Assembly (NCBI RefSeq): GCF_018732085.1
Contig: NZ_CP076103.1
Location: forward strand, 4,030,001 to 4,094,000
Origin: Lysobacter capsici
GTDB lineage: Bacteria; Pseudomonadota; Gammaproteobacteria; Xanthomonadales; Xanthomonadaceae
Direction of reading: 5' to 3'
Length of the DNA: 64,000 nt
Below, in pieces: positions 52,849 to 61,118 of the stretch; position 1 is the first letter of the stretch, and each line of letters begins with the position of its first letter. A model generated the notes under the pieces. It did not search any database. It had not been told where the DNA came from and worked only from the letters and a program-made list of their open reading frames with translations. Made by a program: the position numbers and the translations under genes.

Positions 52849-53645
52849 GCGTAGCCGTGGACTACGAACAGGCCGGCGAACTCAAGATCGGCCAAGTCGG
52901 CATCGCCAACCTGCGCATCCGCACCCTCGACGTCGAACGCCTGACCGAAGAAATGCGCAGCCGCGTGCAGCGCGCGCCGAACATGTTCGGCCGCGCCGCG
53001 GTGGTGATCGACTTCGGCGGCCTGAGCCAGACCCCGGACGCGGTCACCGCGCAAGCCTTGCTCGATGGCCTGCGCGCCGCCGGCGTGCTGCCGGTGGCGC
53101 TGGCCTACGGCACCAGCGAGACCGATCGCCTAGCGCAGGCGCTGGGCTTGCCGCTGCTGGCCAAGTTTCGCGCCTCCTACGAAAAAGCCGAGGGCGGGGC
53201 CGAGCCGGTCGCGGCGGCCGCGCCCAAGCGCGAACCGGCGCCGGCGCCTGCGGCCGCCGAACCGGCCAGAACCTCGCGCCCCGGGATTTCCGCGGCGAGC
53301 GCGGCTGCGTCCACTTCGGTCGGACTGATCCAGTCCGCCCCGGTCCGCTCGGGCCAACAGATTTACGCCGACAACCGCGACCTGACCGTGCTGACCACGG
53401 TCGGCGCCGGCGCCGAAGTCATCGCCGATGGCTCGGTGCACATCTACGGCCCGTTGCGCGGACGCGCGCTGGCCGGCGCGCAAGGCAATACCAAGGCCCG
53501 CATCTTCTGCCGCGAGTTTCATGCCGAGCTGGTCGCGATCGCGGGCCATTACAAGGTGCTCGAAGACATCCCGAAGGAACTGCGCGGCAAGGCCGTGCAG
53601 ATCTGGCTGGAAGACGAACAAATCAAAATTGCGGCGCTGGATTGA
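52845..53645 (+). CDS. minC: Septum site-determining protein MinC
   Basis: 266 residues from the GTG at 52845 that overlaps the upstream stop. The N-terminal domain (VDYEQAGELKIGQVGIANLR, about 1-110) inhibits FtsZ assembly. A Pro/Ala linker at 120-165 joins the beta-helical C-terminal domain with SGQQIYADNRDLTVLTTVGA, EVIADGSVHIYGPLRGRALAG and RIFCREFHAELVAIAGHYKV, which binds MinD and mediates dimerisation. It blocks Z-ring formation at the poles. First of minCDE. Confidence 0.94.
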   Translation: MSVAVDYEQAGELKIGQVGIANLRIRTLDVERLTEEMRSRVQRAPNMFGRAAVVIDFGGLSQTPDAVTAQALLDGLRAAGVLPVALAYGTSETDRLAQALGLPLLAKFRASYEKAEGGAEPVAAAAPKREPAPAPAAAEPARTSRPGISAASAAASTSVGLIQSAPVRSGQQIYADNRDLTVLTTVGAGAEVIADGSVHIYGPLRGRALAGAQGNTKARIFCREFHAELVAIAGHYKVLEDIPKELRGKAVQIWLEDEQIKIAALD

Positions 53646-53670
53646 CGCCGCACCATTGGAGGAACGTGTT

Positions 53671-54480
53671 TTGACCGAAATAATTGTTGTCACTTCGGGC
53701 AAGGGTGGCGTCGGCAAGACCACCACCAGCGCCAGCCTGTCTTGCGGCCTCGCCCGTCGCGGCCACAAGGTCGCCGTGATCGATTTCGACGTCGGCCTGC
53801 GCAATCTCGACCTGATCATGGGTTGCGAACGCCGCGTGGTGTACGACTTCGTCAACGTGGTCAACGGCGAAGCCAACCTCAAGCAGGCGCTGATCAAGGA
53901 CAAGCGGTTCGAGAACCTGTTCATCCTGGCCGCCTCGCAGACGCGCGACAAGGACGCGCTGACCAAGGAAGGCGTGCAGAAGGTGCTCGAGGACATCGCC
54001 GCCGAAGGCTTCGACTACATCGTCTGCGATTCGCCGGCCGGTATCGAAAAAGGCGCGTTCTTGGCGATGTACTTCGCCGATCAGGCGGTGGTCGTGGTCA
54101 ACCCGGAAGTCTCGTCCGTGCGCGACTCCGACCGCATCCTGGGCCTGCTCGCGTCCAAGACCCGCCGCGCCGAGAACGGCGAGAAGGTCAAGGAGCACCT
54201 GCTGCTGACCCGCTACAGCCCCAAGCGCGTGGAAGACCAGGAGATGCTCAGCATCGGCGACGTCGAGGAAATCCTCGGCCTGAAGACCATCGGCGTGATT
54301 CCCGAATCCGGCGACGTGCTCAACGCGTCCAACAAGGGCGAGCCGGTGATCCTGGAAACCGAATCCGACGCCGCCCAGGCCTACGACGACGCCGTCGCCC
54401 GCCTGCTCGGCGACACCCGACCGATGCGCTTCACGCAAGTGGAAAAGAAGGGCTTCTTCACCAAGCTGTTCGGAGGCTGA
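53671..54480 (+). CDS. minD: Septum site-determining ATPase MinD
   Basis: 269 residues from a TTG at 53671, preceded by GGAGGA with a 7-base spacing; no ATG or GTG is available in frame nearby, and E. coli MinD is 270 residues. The deviant Walker A is GKGGVGKT (10-17), switch regions are FDVGLRNLDLIMG and YIVCDSPAGIEKG. The amphipathic membrane-targeting helix is the C-terminal FFTKLFGG. It recruits MinC to the membrane and is released by MinE. Confidence 0.96.
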   Translation: MTEIIVVTSGKGGVGKTTTSASLSCGLARRGHKVAVIDFDVGLRNLDLIMGCERRVVYDFVNVVNGEANLKQALIKDKRFENLFILAASQTRDKDALTKEGVQKVLEDIAAEGFDYIVCDSPAGIEKGAFLAMYFADQAVVVVNPEVSSVRDSDRILGLLASKTRRAENGEKVKEHLLLTRYSPKRVEDQEMLSIGDVEEILGLKTIGVIPESGDVLNASNKGEPVILETESDAAQAYDDAVARLLGDTRPMRFTQVEKKGFFTKLFGG

Positions 54481-54484
54481 GCTC

Positions 54485-54754
54485 ATGGGTCTGTTCGACT
54501 TCCTGCTGGCCAAGAAACCCACCGCCAACGTCGCCAAGGAGCGTTTGCGGATCATCGTCGCGCACGAGCGCGCCGGCCGCGGCGGCGGTCCCGACTACCT
54601 GCCGATGCTGCAGCGCGAGCTGCTCGAGGTGATCCGCAAGTACGTCAACGTCGACGCCGAATCGGTCAAGGTCGATCTGATCGGCGAAGGCGACAACAAG
54701 GTGCTGGATATTTCCGTCGCCTTGCCGGAAACCCCGCACCAGGCGCAGGCCTGA
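54485..54754 (+). CDS. minE: Cell division topological specificity factor MinE
   Basis: An 89-residue protein, of normal length. The N-terminal MinD-interaction and membrane region is GLFDFLLAKKPTANVAKERL and the dimerisation part includes LPMLQRELLEVIRKYVNVD. It triggers MinD ATP hydrolysis, giving pole-to-pole oscillation. It lies 4 bp after minD, closing the operon. Confidence 0.95.
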   Translation: MGLFDFLLAKKPTANVAKERLRIIVAHERAGRGGGPDYLPMLQRELLEVIRKYVNVDAESVKVDLIGEGDNKVLDISVALPETPHQAQA

Positions 54755-54796
54755 CGGCAAGCGGTCGGCCTCCCGACCGCTGTCCCGTATCCCCCT

Positions 54797-54825
54797 GTAG
54801 GAGCGGCGCAAGCCGCGACCGCGCC
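54797..54825. repeat. Single family-2 repeat arm
   Basis: One unpaired copy with GTAGGAGCGGCGCAAGCCGC lies 43 bp after the minE stop. Unlike the copies at 8.7 and 42.6 kb, it has no inverted partner. Its internal dyad (GGCGCAAGCC type) could still fold as a short hairpin. Confidence 0.75.
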
Positions 54826-54971
54826 AGACCGACGACTGCGCAAACACGCCCTGCCTCGCATCGCCCAGGCTTTGCGCCTTTGTTCGGGCGACTATCGCAA
54901 TCGGCGCACCACGCAGACCTCGCCTACGCAATCGCGCCTACCCCGCTCCCACCTGAAAAACACCCCGCACC

Positions 54972-55445
54972 ATGCTCACCCTGTCCGACATCGCCTTCGA
55001 CGACGCCGCCGCCCTGCTCGCGCGCTACGACCTGCGCCTGCAACGCGTCGGCGACGGCGAACCGATCCCCGGCAGCTTCTGGGGCGACAGCGAAGCGGGC
55101 CTGATCGGCAGCACCGTGTACGCGCGCGGCGACACGCCCGTGCATTCGCTGCTGCACGAAGCCGCGCACCTGATCGTGCTGCCGCCCGAGCGCCGCGCGC
55201 AGGTGCATACCGACGCGACCGACTCGGTCGAGGAAGAAGACGCGGTGTGCGTGCTGCAGACCCTGCTCGGCGACGCCCTGCCCGGCGCCGGCCGCGACCG
55301 CATCCTGGCCGACATGGACGAATGGGGCTACAGCTTCCGCATGGGCTCGGCGCGCGCCTACGTCGAGCAGGACGCGGAAACCTCCTGGCAATGGCTGGCC
55401 GAACACGGGCTGGTGCGGCTGCCGGAGCGGGTCCTGGCGCTTTAA
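54972..55445 (+). CDS. Putative zincin-like protein with HEAAH motif
   Basis: A 157-residue protein. The motif PVHSLLHEAAHLIVLP contains HExxH (HEAAH), suggesting a zinc metallopeptidase-like site; a candidate third ligand is in VEEEDAVCVLQTLLGD, where Glu follows about 25 residues later. The C-terminus DMDEWGYSFRMGSARAYVEQD is conserved-looking. No signal peptide or transmembrane helix, so it is probably cytosolic. The substrate is unknown and peptidase activity is inference. Confidence 0.75.
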   Translation: MLTLSDIAFDDAAALLARYDLRLQRVGDGEPIPGSFWGDSEAGLIGSTVYARGDTPVHSLLHEAAHLIVLPPERRAQVHTDATDSVEEEDAVCVLQTLLGDALPGAGRDRILADMDEWGYSFRMGSARAYVEQDAETSWQWLAEHGLVRLPERVLAL

Positions 55446-55596
55446 GACCCAGGCGCCGCCGGCCGAATCACCGGCCTCCCGGTTCATCCCCGCGGCCGTC
55501 CGCGGGCCGCCCCAGGCGCGCACTGTAGAATCGCTGCCTCGGAACCAGCCCTCTTTTGAATCGCGCACCCTCGCCGTGCGCCGCGGACCCTATCTT

Positions 55597-57228
55597 TTGA
55601 ATACGCCCACCCACACCGCCCCGAACGGCGCCGACGCCGCCGCGCAGACCGACAGCGCGCCGCTGCTCGATCGCGTCCGCGACGCGCTCGCCGTGCTCGA
55701 GCAGCTCAACGCCGACCGCACCATGCTCGACGCGCTGCCCGCCGACGAGCGCGCGCGCCTGCATCAGGCGATCGCCCAGGCCTTCCATCCCGAGCCCAAG
55801 GCGCGGCGCAAGCAACTCAAGCAGCAGGCGCGCGACCGTCATCAGGAAAAGCTGCGCAAGGCCGACGAACTGCTCAACCAGACCGGCATCCGCGCGCTGC
55901 GCCGCAAGCCGGTGTTCACCACGCCGAATTATTTTCCGCCGCACGCCGCCGGCCAGCACGATCCGAGCAACAACACGCCCGAGCCGATCGCCTACAGCGA
56001 ATCGCCCGAGCTGCTGCATTGCTACGTGTGCAAGAAGAAATACACCCAGGTCCATCACTTCTACGACCAGATGTGCCCGACCTGCGCCGAGCTCAACTTC
56101 TTCAAGCGCACCGAAACCGCCGACCTCAGCGGCCGGGTCGCGCTGCTGACCGGCGGCCGGGTCAAGATCGGTTATCAGGCCGGATTGAAGCTGCTGCGCG
56201 CGGGCTGCGCGTTGATCGTCACCACCCGCTTCCCGCGCGATTCCGCGCTGCGCTACGCGCAGGAACCCGACTTCGCCCAGTGGGGCCATCGCCTGGAAGT
56301 GTTCGGCCTGGACCTGCGCCACACCCCGAGCGTGGAAGCGTTCTGCAGCGAACTGCTGGCGACCCGCGAACGGCTCGACTTCATCATCAACAACGCCTGC
56401 CAGACCGTGCGCCGTCCGCCTGCGTTCTACGCCCACATGATGGCCGGCGAGACCTCCGCGCTGCACGAGATGCCCGACGACGTGCGCCGCTTGGTCGGCC
56501 GCTACGAAGGCCTGCGCGCGTTCGATCTGCTGCCCGATGCCGGCGAAAGCGAAAGCAGCGCCCTGCAAGCCCAGGGCAACGTGCGTTCGCTGATCGACGC
56601 GACCGGCCTGACCCGCGCCGCCGAACTGTCGCAGGTGCCGCTGCTCGCCGACGAACTGCTCGGCCAGGCGCATCTGTTTCCCGAAGGCCGGCTGGATCAG
56701 GACCTGCAGCAGGTCGACCTGCGCGGGCGCAATTCCTGGCGCCTGCAGATGGACGAAGTGCCGTCGGTGGAGTTGCTGGAAACCCAGCTGGTCAACGCGA
56801 TCGCGCCGTTCATCATCAATGCGCGGCTGAAGCCGCTGATGCTGCGCGTGCCCGAGGGCGACAGCCCGCGTCGCGACAAGCACATCGTCAACGTGTCGGC
56901 GGTCGAAGGCCAGTTCTACCGCAACTTCAAGACCACCAAGCACCCGCACACCAACATGGCCAAGGCCGCGCTCAACATGATGACGCGCACCTCGGCCGCC
57001 GATTACCACGGCGACGGCATCCACATGAACTCGGTCGATACCGGCTGGGTGACCGACGAAGATCCGGTCGAGATCGCCGCGCGCAAGGTGATCGAGGAGC
57101 GCTTCCATCCGCCGCTGGACATCGTCGACGGCGCCGCGCGCATCGTCGATCCGATCATCCACGGCATCAACACCGGCACCCACGTGTGGGGTCAGTTCCT
57201 CAAGGATTACGCGCCGACGGACTGGTGA
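55597..57228 (+). CDS. Large SDR-fold oxidoreductase with N-terminal Cys4 motif
   Basis: About 543 residues; the start is uncertain (TTG at 55597 or GTG at 55576, neither with a good ribosome binding site). An N-terminal helical region of 140 residues precedes a zinc-ribbon-like stretch CYVCKKKYTQVHHFY followed by MCPTC. The Rossmann part has LLTGGRVKIGYQAG, LDFIINNACQT and VNVSAVEGQF. At the usual YxxxK position the sequence is HTNMAKAALN, so the catalytic Tyr appears replaced by Thr. The reaction is therefore unclear. Confidence 0.82.
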   Translation: MNTPTHTAPNGADAAAQTDSAPLLDRVRDALAVLEQLNADRTMLDALPADERARLHQAIAQAFHPEPKARRKQLKQQARDRHQEKLRKADELLNQTGIRALRRKPVFTTPNYFPPHAAGQHDPSNNTPEPIAYSESPELLHCYVCKKKYTQVHHFYDQMCPTCAELNFFKRTETADLSGRVALLTGGRVKIGYQAGLKLLRAGCALIVTTRFPRDSALRYAQEPDFAQWGHRLEVFGLDLRHTPSVEAFCSELLATRERLDFIINNACQTVRRPPAFYAHMMAGETSALHEMPDDVRRLVGRYEGLRAFDLLPDAGESESSALQAQGNVRSLIDATGLTRAAELSQVPLLADELLGQAHLFPEGRLDQDLQQVDLRGRNSWRLQMDEVPSVELLETQLVNAIAPFIINARLKPLMLRVPEGDSPRRDKHIVNVSAVEGQFYRNFKTTKHPHTNMAKAALNMMTRTSAADYHGDGIHMNSVDTGWVTDEDPVEIAARKVIEERFHPPLDIVDGAARIVDPIIHGINTGTHVWGQFLKDYAPTDW

Positions 57229-57472
57229 TGGCGGCGCCTTGCGCGCGGCCGTTTCATCGATAGGTCGCGGTCGCGCGCGAACCGGATGACGCAGCGGTCA
57301 CCGACGCCTTCCGTGGCGCCGACGCCATTCAAACTGCGCGGAACGGATTATCCCCATAACCGGACTCCGACTTGTACTGCTGAAGCGTACTGCTTGCTTC
57401 CCTTCCCCTGATTGCGCCGTCCAGGCGCCTACTCCCACCGAGTTCCGTATCGGGTGCGCACCGGTTCGCGCT

Positions 57473-57850
57473 TCAGCGCGCCGCCGTGCGTTCGGCCTGC
57501 GCCTTCAGGCGCGCGGCCGGGTGACCCGTGTTCGCGACCACCGATTCGACCTCCGCTTCGCTGACCGGATCGGGCAGCGCCTTGGAGAGCGAACGGTTCG
57601 GGCCGGCGTCGGCCGGCCCATTCATCATGACCACCCCGACCACCGCCAGCGCGAGCAATGCGAACAGGGCGATACGGGTGAATGGGATTCGGGCGAACGC
57701 GGTGCGCGAGGTCGCCGGCGCTTGTTCGCGGGCCCAGCTCAGGTCGGCCGAGAACAGGCAGACCCCGCCTTCGCGCCCGCGCGACGGCAGGGCCGAGGCC
57801 AGTGTGGCGGTGTGCAGCGTGCCGTTCGCAGAACCCGTCGTATGTTTCAT
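57473..57850 (-). CDS. Small single-pass membrane protein
   Basis: A 125-residue protein starting at the ATG at 57850, with AAAAGGTAAGGC directly upstream. A polar N-terminal half (SRGREGGVCLFSADLSWARE) is followed by one transmembrane helix at about 60-77 and a C-terminal tail with DPVSEAEVESVVANTGHP. This is a type II-like topology. No family is recognised; anti-sigma or regulatory roles cannot be excluded. Confidence 0.68.
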   Translation of the reverse strand: MKHTTGSANGTLHTATLASALPSRGREGGVCLFSADLSWAREQAPATSRTAFARIPFTRIALFALLALAVVGVVMMNGPADAGPNRSLSKALPDPVSEAEVESVVANTGHPAARLKAQAERTAAR

Positions 57851-58423
57851 GCCTTACCTTTTGCAGCCAGGATCGTGTCGCGCTGAACGCGCTGACCGGA
57901 GCACTCCGATCAGGGCATCCCGCCGGGAGCCAGCTCCGCCCCGCGGCGCAGCCGATAAACGGCTGCCGTTGAACGTCACTTTTTCCGTTTTCGCGTCACA
58001 AATCAATTCCGTTTTTGTGACACCGATCGAGCCGGACCAGGCCGAGGCCGTCTCACAAACTGAACAAACGGGCGACAAAGTGCTCCGGCGTTGCGTAAAG
58101 CACATGTTAATAACGAAAATAAAACAATCTAAACGTTTTCACGTAACGAATAATTTACGAAATTTCGCGACCGCGTTCGCGGGTCACAATGCGCAATTGG
58201 CCTGAATCGGCCAAATCCGGCCTCACCCTACCCGTGCCGTAACCGTTTTCAGCCCGGCAGCTGTGCCGAGTTTGCGCAAAAGTTCCTCACTGTCGCGCCG
58301 GCATTCATCCGCCGGACGGGCGATGTCGCCGGGCCGGCCGACCCCGGCTTGCGCCGGACCGACCCGGCCTCTAGCCTTCTGGCTCGCGCGCGAAGCGCTG
58401 CACTTCTTCCGGAGAGAGCACAC
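57851..58423. other. AT-rich intergenic region upstream of the ACE-like gene
   Basis: A 570-bp gap with no supported gene. The part 57965-58180 is strongly AT-rich for this genome. It includes the dyad GTCACAA (57995-58001) and TTGTGAC (58015-58021), which resembles CRP/Clp-type half-sites but with wider spacing. Promoters for both divergent genes probably lie here. Confidence 0.55.
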
Positions 58424-60451
58424 ATGAAACATGTCCGCGCCTTGTTGGCGCTCGGCGTCGCTGCGGCCGTGATCGGCCTGAGCGGCTGCAAGAAGGAACC
58501 CGTCCCCTCCCCGAGCACCTCCACCGCTCCGGCCGCCGCGCCCGAGGGCGAGACCGCGGACCAGTTCATCGCGCGCGTCAACGACGAGTACAAGAAGATG
58601 TATCCGGAGATGACCGCCGCGCAGTGGCTGTCGTCGACCTACATCAACGACGACAGCCAGCTGCTGTCGGCCAAGGCCAACGAGCGCTACCTCACCCAGC
58701 TCAACAGCTGGATCGAGCAGTCGAAGAAATTCGAAGGCAAGCAGATGTCGCCGGCCACCGCGCGCGCGATCCAACTGCTCAAGATCGGCACCGCGATGCC
58801 GGCGCCGAAGGACCCGGCCAAGCTCGCCGAACTGACCCAGATCGCCACCCGCATGGAAGGCATGTACGGCTCGGGCAGCTATTGCAGCGGCCCTGGCGAC
58901 ACCGACTGCCGCCAGCTCGGCGATCTGGAAGACGTGCTGCGCAACAGCCGCGACTACGACGCCCAGCTCGACGCCTGGAAGGGCTGGCATACGATTTCCA
59001 AGCCGATGCGCAAGGACTACACGCGCTTCGTCGAACTGGTCAACGAAGGCGCGCAGAACCTGGGCTACGCCGACACCGGCGAGCTGTGGCGTTCGGGCTA
59101 CGACATGAGCCCGGCCGAACTGGCCGCCGAGACCGACCGCCTGTGGGGCCAGGTCAAGCCGCTGTACGAGCAACTGCATTGCTACACCCGCTCGCGCCTG
59201 GAATCTAAGTACGGCGTCGACAAGGGCCAGACCGGCGGCGGCATGCTGCCGGCGCACCTGCTCGGCAACATGTGGCAGCAGGACTGGGGCAATCTGTGGG
59301 ACGTGCTCGCGCCGTACACCGAGCAGCAGGCCGGCAGCCTCGACATCAACGGCGCGCTCGCGCGGCAGTACCAGCAGGCGCTCGATGCGCAGGAAGCCAA
59401 GTCCAGCGGCGAGCGCAGCCCGCTGGAACAGGCGCAGCTCGAAGTCGACGCCAACCTGGCCAACGCCAAGCAGATGACCGAACGCGCGCAGGACTTCTAC
59501 GTCTCGCTCGGCATGCCCAAGCTGCCCGACAGCTATTGGGCCAAGACCCAGTTCATCAAGCCGCGCGACCGCGACGTGGTCTGCCACGCCAGCGCCTGGG
59601 ACATGAACATGTCCGGCGACGTGCGCACCAAGATGTGCATCAAGCCGAACGAAGAAGACTTCACCACGATCTATCACGAGCTCGGCCATGTGTATTACTA
59701 CCTGGCCTACAACAAGCAGCCGCCGCTGTTCCAGACCGGCGCGCACGACGGTTTCCACGAAGCCATCGGCGACACCATCGTGCTGGCGATGACGCCCAAG
59801 TACCTGCAGTCGATCGGCATGGTCGGCAATCAGCAGCAGAGCAACGAGGCGCTGATCAACGCGCAGATGCGCATGGCGCTGGCGAAAGTCTCGTTCCTGC
59901 CGTTCGGCCTGATGATCGACCGCTGGCGCTGGGGCGTGTTCGACGGCTCGATCAAGCCCGATGCGTACAACAAGGCGTGGTGGGAACTGAAGGCCAAGTA
60001 CCAGGGCGTGGCGCCGGTGCAGGCGCGCGGCGAGGAATTCTTCGATGCCGGCGCGAAGTACCACGTGCCGGGCAACACGCCGTATACGCGTTACTTCCTC
60101 TCGCACATCCTGCAGTTCCAGTTCTACAAGTCGCTTTGCGACGCGGCCGGCTACAAGGGCCCGCTGTACGAATGCAGCTTCTACGGCAACAAGGCCGCGG
60201 GCGCGAAGTTCGAGGCGATGCTGAGCAAGGGCGCGAGCCAGCCGTGGCAGCAGACAATGAAGGAACTGACCGGCGGCGAGAAGATGGACGCCTCGGCGGT
60301 GCTGGAATACTTCGCGCCGCTGCAGACCTGGCTCAAGCAGCAGAACGAAGGCAAGAGCTGCGGCTGGCAGGCCGCGGGCGCTGCGGCGCCGGTGTCGCCG
60401 GCTAAGCCGGCGGTGAAGACCGATGCGAAGGCGAAGCCTGCGCAGGGTTGA
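58424..60451 (+). CDS. M2-family peptidase (angiotensin-converting enzyme homologue) lipoprotein
   Basis: 675 residues from the ATG at 58424 (GGAGAG 8 bases upstream), full length for a single-domain ACE. A lipobox LSGC at about residue 22 makes it a predicted lipoprotein. The zinc motif is TTIYHELGHVYYYLAY (about 415-430), with the third ligand in GFHEAIGDTI (about 446). Substrate-pocket features include NMWQQDWGNLWD and the C-terminal YTRYFLSHILQFQF. Bacterial ACE homologues are known in Xanthomonas; they are dipeptidyl carboxypeptidases. It probably degrades peptides in the periplasm. Confidence 0.95.
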   Translation: MKHVRALLALGVAAAVIGLSGCKKEPVPSPSTSTAPAAAPEGETADQFIARVNDEYKKMYPEMTAAQWLSSTYINDDSQLLSAKANERYLTQLNSWIEQSKKFEGKQMSPATARAIQLLKIGTAMPAPKDPAKLAELTQIATRMEGMYGSGSYCSGPGDTDCRQLGDLEDVLRNSRDYDAQLDAWKGWHTISKPMRKDYTRFVELVNEGAQNLGYADTGELWRSGYDMSPAELAAETDRLWGQVKPLYEQLHCYTRSRLESKYGVDKGQTGGGMLPAHLLGNMWQQDWGNLWDVLAPYTEQQAGSLDINGALARQYQQALDAQEAKSSGERSPLEQAQLEVDANLANAKQMTERAQDFYVSLGMPKLPDSYWAKTQFIKPRDRDVVCHASAWDMNMSGDVRTKMCIKPNEEDFTTIYHELGHVYYYLAYNKQPPLFQTGAHDGFHEAIGDTIVLAMTPKYLQSIGMVGNQQQSNEALINAQMRMALAKVSFLPFGLMIDRWRWGVFDGSIKPDAYNKAWWELKAKYQGVAPVQARGEEFFDAGAKYHVPGNTPYTRYFLSHILQFQFYKSLCDAAGYKGPLYECSFYGNKAAGAKFEAMLSKGASQPWQQTMKELTGGEKMDASAVLEYFAPLQTWLKQQNEGKSCGWQAAGAAAPVSPAKPAVKTDAKAKPAQG

Positions 60452-60525
60452 GCCGCGCGGGGCGGCGATCGGTCGGGCTTGAGGGCTCGTCGATCGCTGC
60501 ACGCGATATTGAAGTGATGCAGACA

Positions 60526-60554
60526 GGCCGGCTTATGCCGGCTTGTTTGTTTTT
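60526..60554 (+). terminator. Rho-independent terminator of the ACE-like gene
   Basis: GCCGGC and GCCGGC (self-complementary arms) surround TTAT, and the stem is followed by TTGTTTGTTTTT. It lies about 75 bp after the stop at 60451. Confidence 0.75.
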
Positions 60555-60579
60555 GGGGTTTGGGGTTTGGGGGTTTGGG
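60555..60579 (+). other. Perfect G-quadruplex motif
   Basis: Four G runs (4, 4, 5 and 3) are separated by three identical TTT loops in 25 bases, GGGGTTTGGGGTTTGGGG and the remainder. The run starts immediately after the T tract of the terminator. It resembles a telomere-like repeat in a bacterial intergenic region. Confidence 0.85.
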
Positions 60580-60613
60580 CTGACTGTAGGCAATGACGCT
60601 GCTTCGGGCGGGT

Positions 60614-60945
60614 GAGAGCAAATCCCCCCTGCCCCCCTTTTTCAAAGGGGGGAGCTTCGATGAAGTAACGGGATCGTTGGAGTTTCTGTTTGATCGCGAT
60701 TTTTTAGCCACCGCGAGGCGTGGTTGTGACGTGGGAAGAACGGGAAGAAGGAAGAAGGTGTGAGGAGTGAGGAGTGAGGAGTGAACGTATCGAAACGCAG
60801 ATCGCGCACTCTTTCGTATTCACCGGTAACAGCCCCCCTTCCTCGCATCAGCGATCGAAGCGCCGTTCATCACGCCCTCCCTACGAACTGACATGGCGAG
60901 TTCCCCCCTTTGCAAAAGGGGGGCCAGGGGGGATTTGCTTTTTTG
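60614..60945. repeat. Pair of family-3 repeats plus GAGGAGT microsatellite
   Basis: Copies at 60614-60655 (AGCAAATCCCCCC, then a C run and AAAGGGGGGA) and 60899-60945 (the inverse orientation, GGGGGGATTTGC) face each other across about 240 bp. Between them a short repeat of GAGGAGT occurs at 60756-60783 and AGGAAGAAGG nearby. No supported gene lies between 60452 and 61118. Confidence 0.75.
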
Positions 60946-61118
60946 CTTTTTTGCTTTTCGCCCTGCCCTCCGCCTTCACTCCTCAGCTGTCACCTCCAAC
61001 CTTTCACTCAGCCCATCGCGAAACCCCTGATCCGATCCATCTCCCCCGCCTGATCGGGACTGGCGCGAGCCGTCGCGTGCCCCGATCATCGCTGCGGACC
61101 AAGCAACGGAATCGCCGC

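Noticed and set aside
55468..57183. 571-codon minus-strand open frame opposite the SDR gene
   Set aside because: No domain, and codon third-position bias supports the plus-strand gene.
57995..58021. GTCACAA/TTGTGAC dyad considered as a Clp/CRP site
   Set aside because: Spacing between half-sites is wider than the usual 6 bp, so it is noted but not called as a binding site.
58223..60502. 759-codon minus-strand open frame opposite the ACE-like gene
   Set aside because: Composition typical of antisense frames; the plus strand encodes an intact M2 peptidase with its zinc motif.
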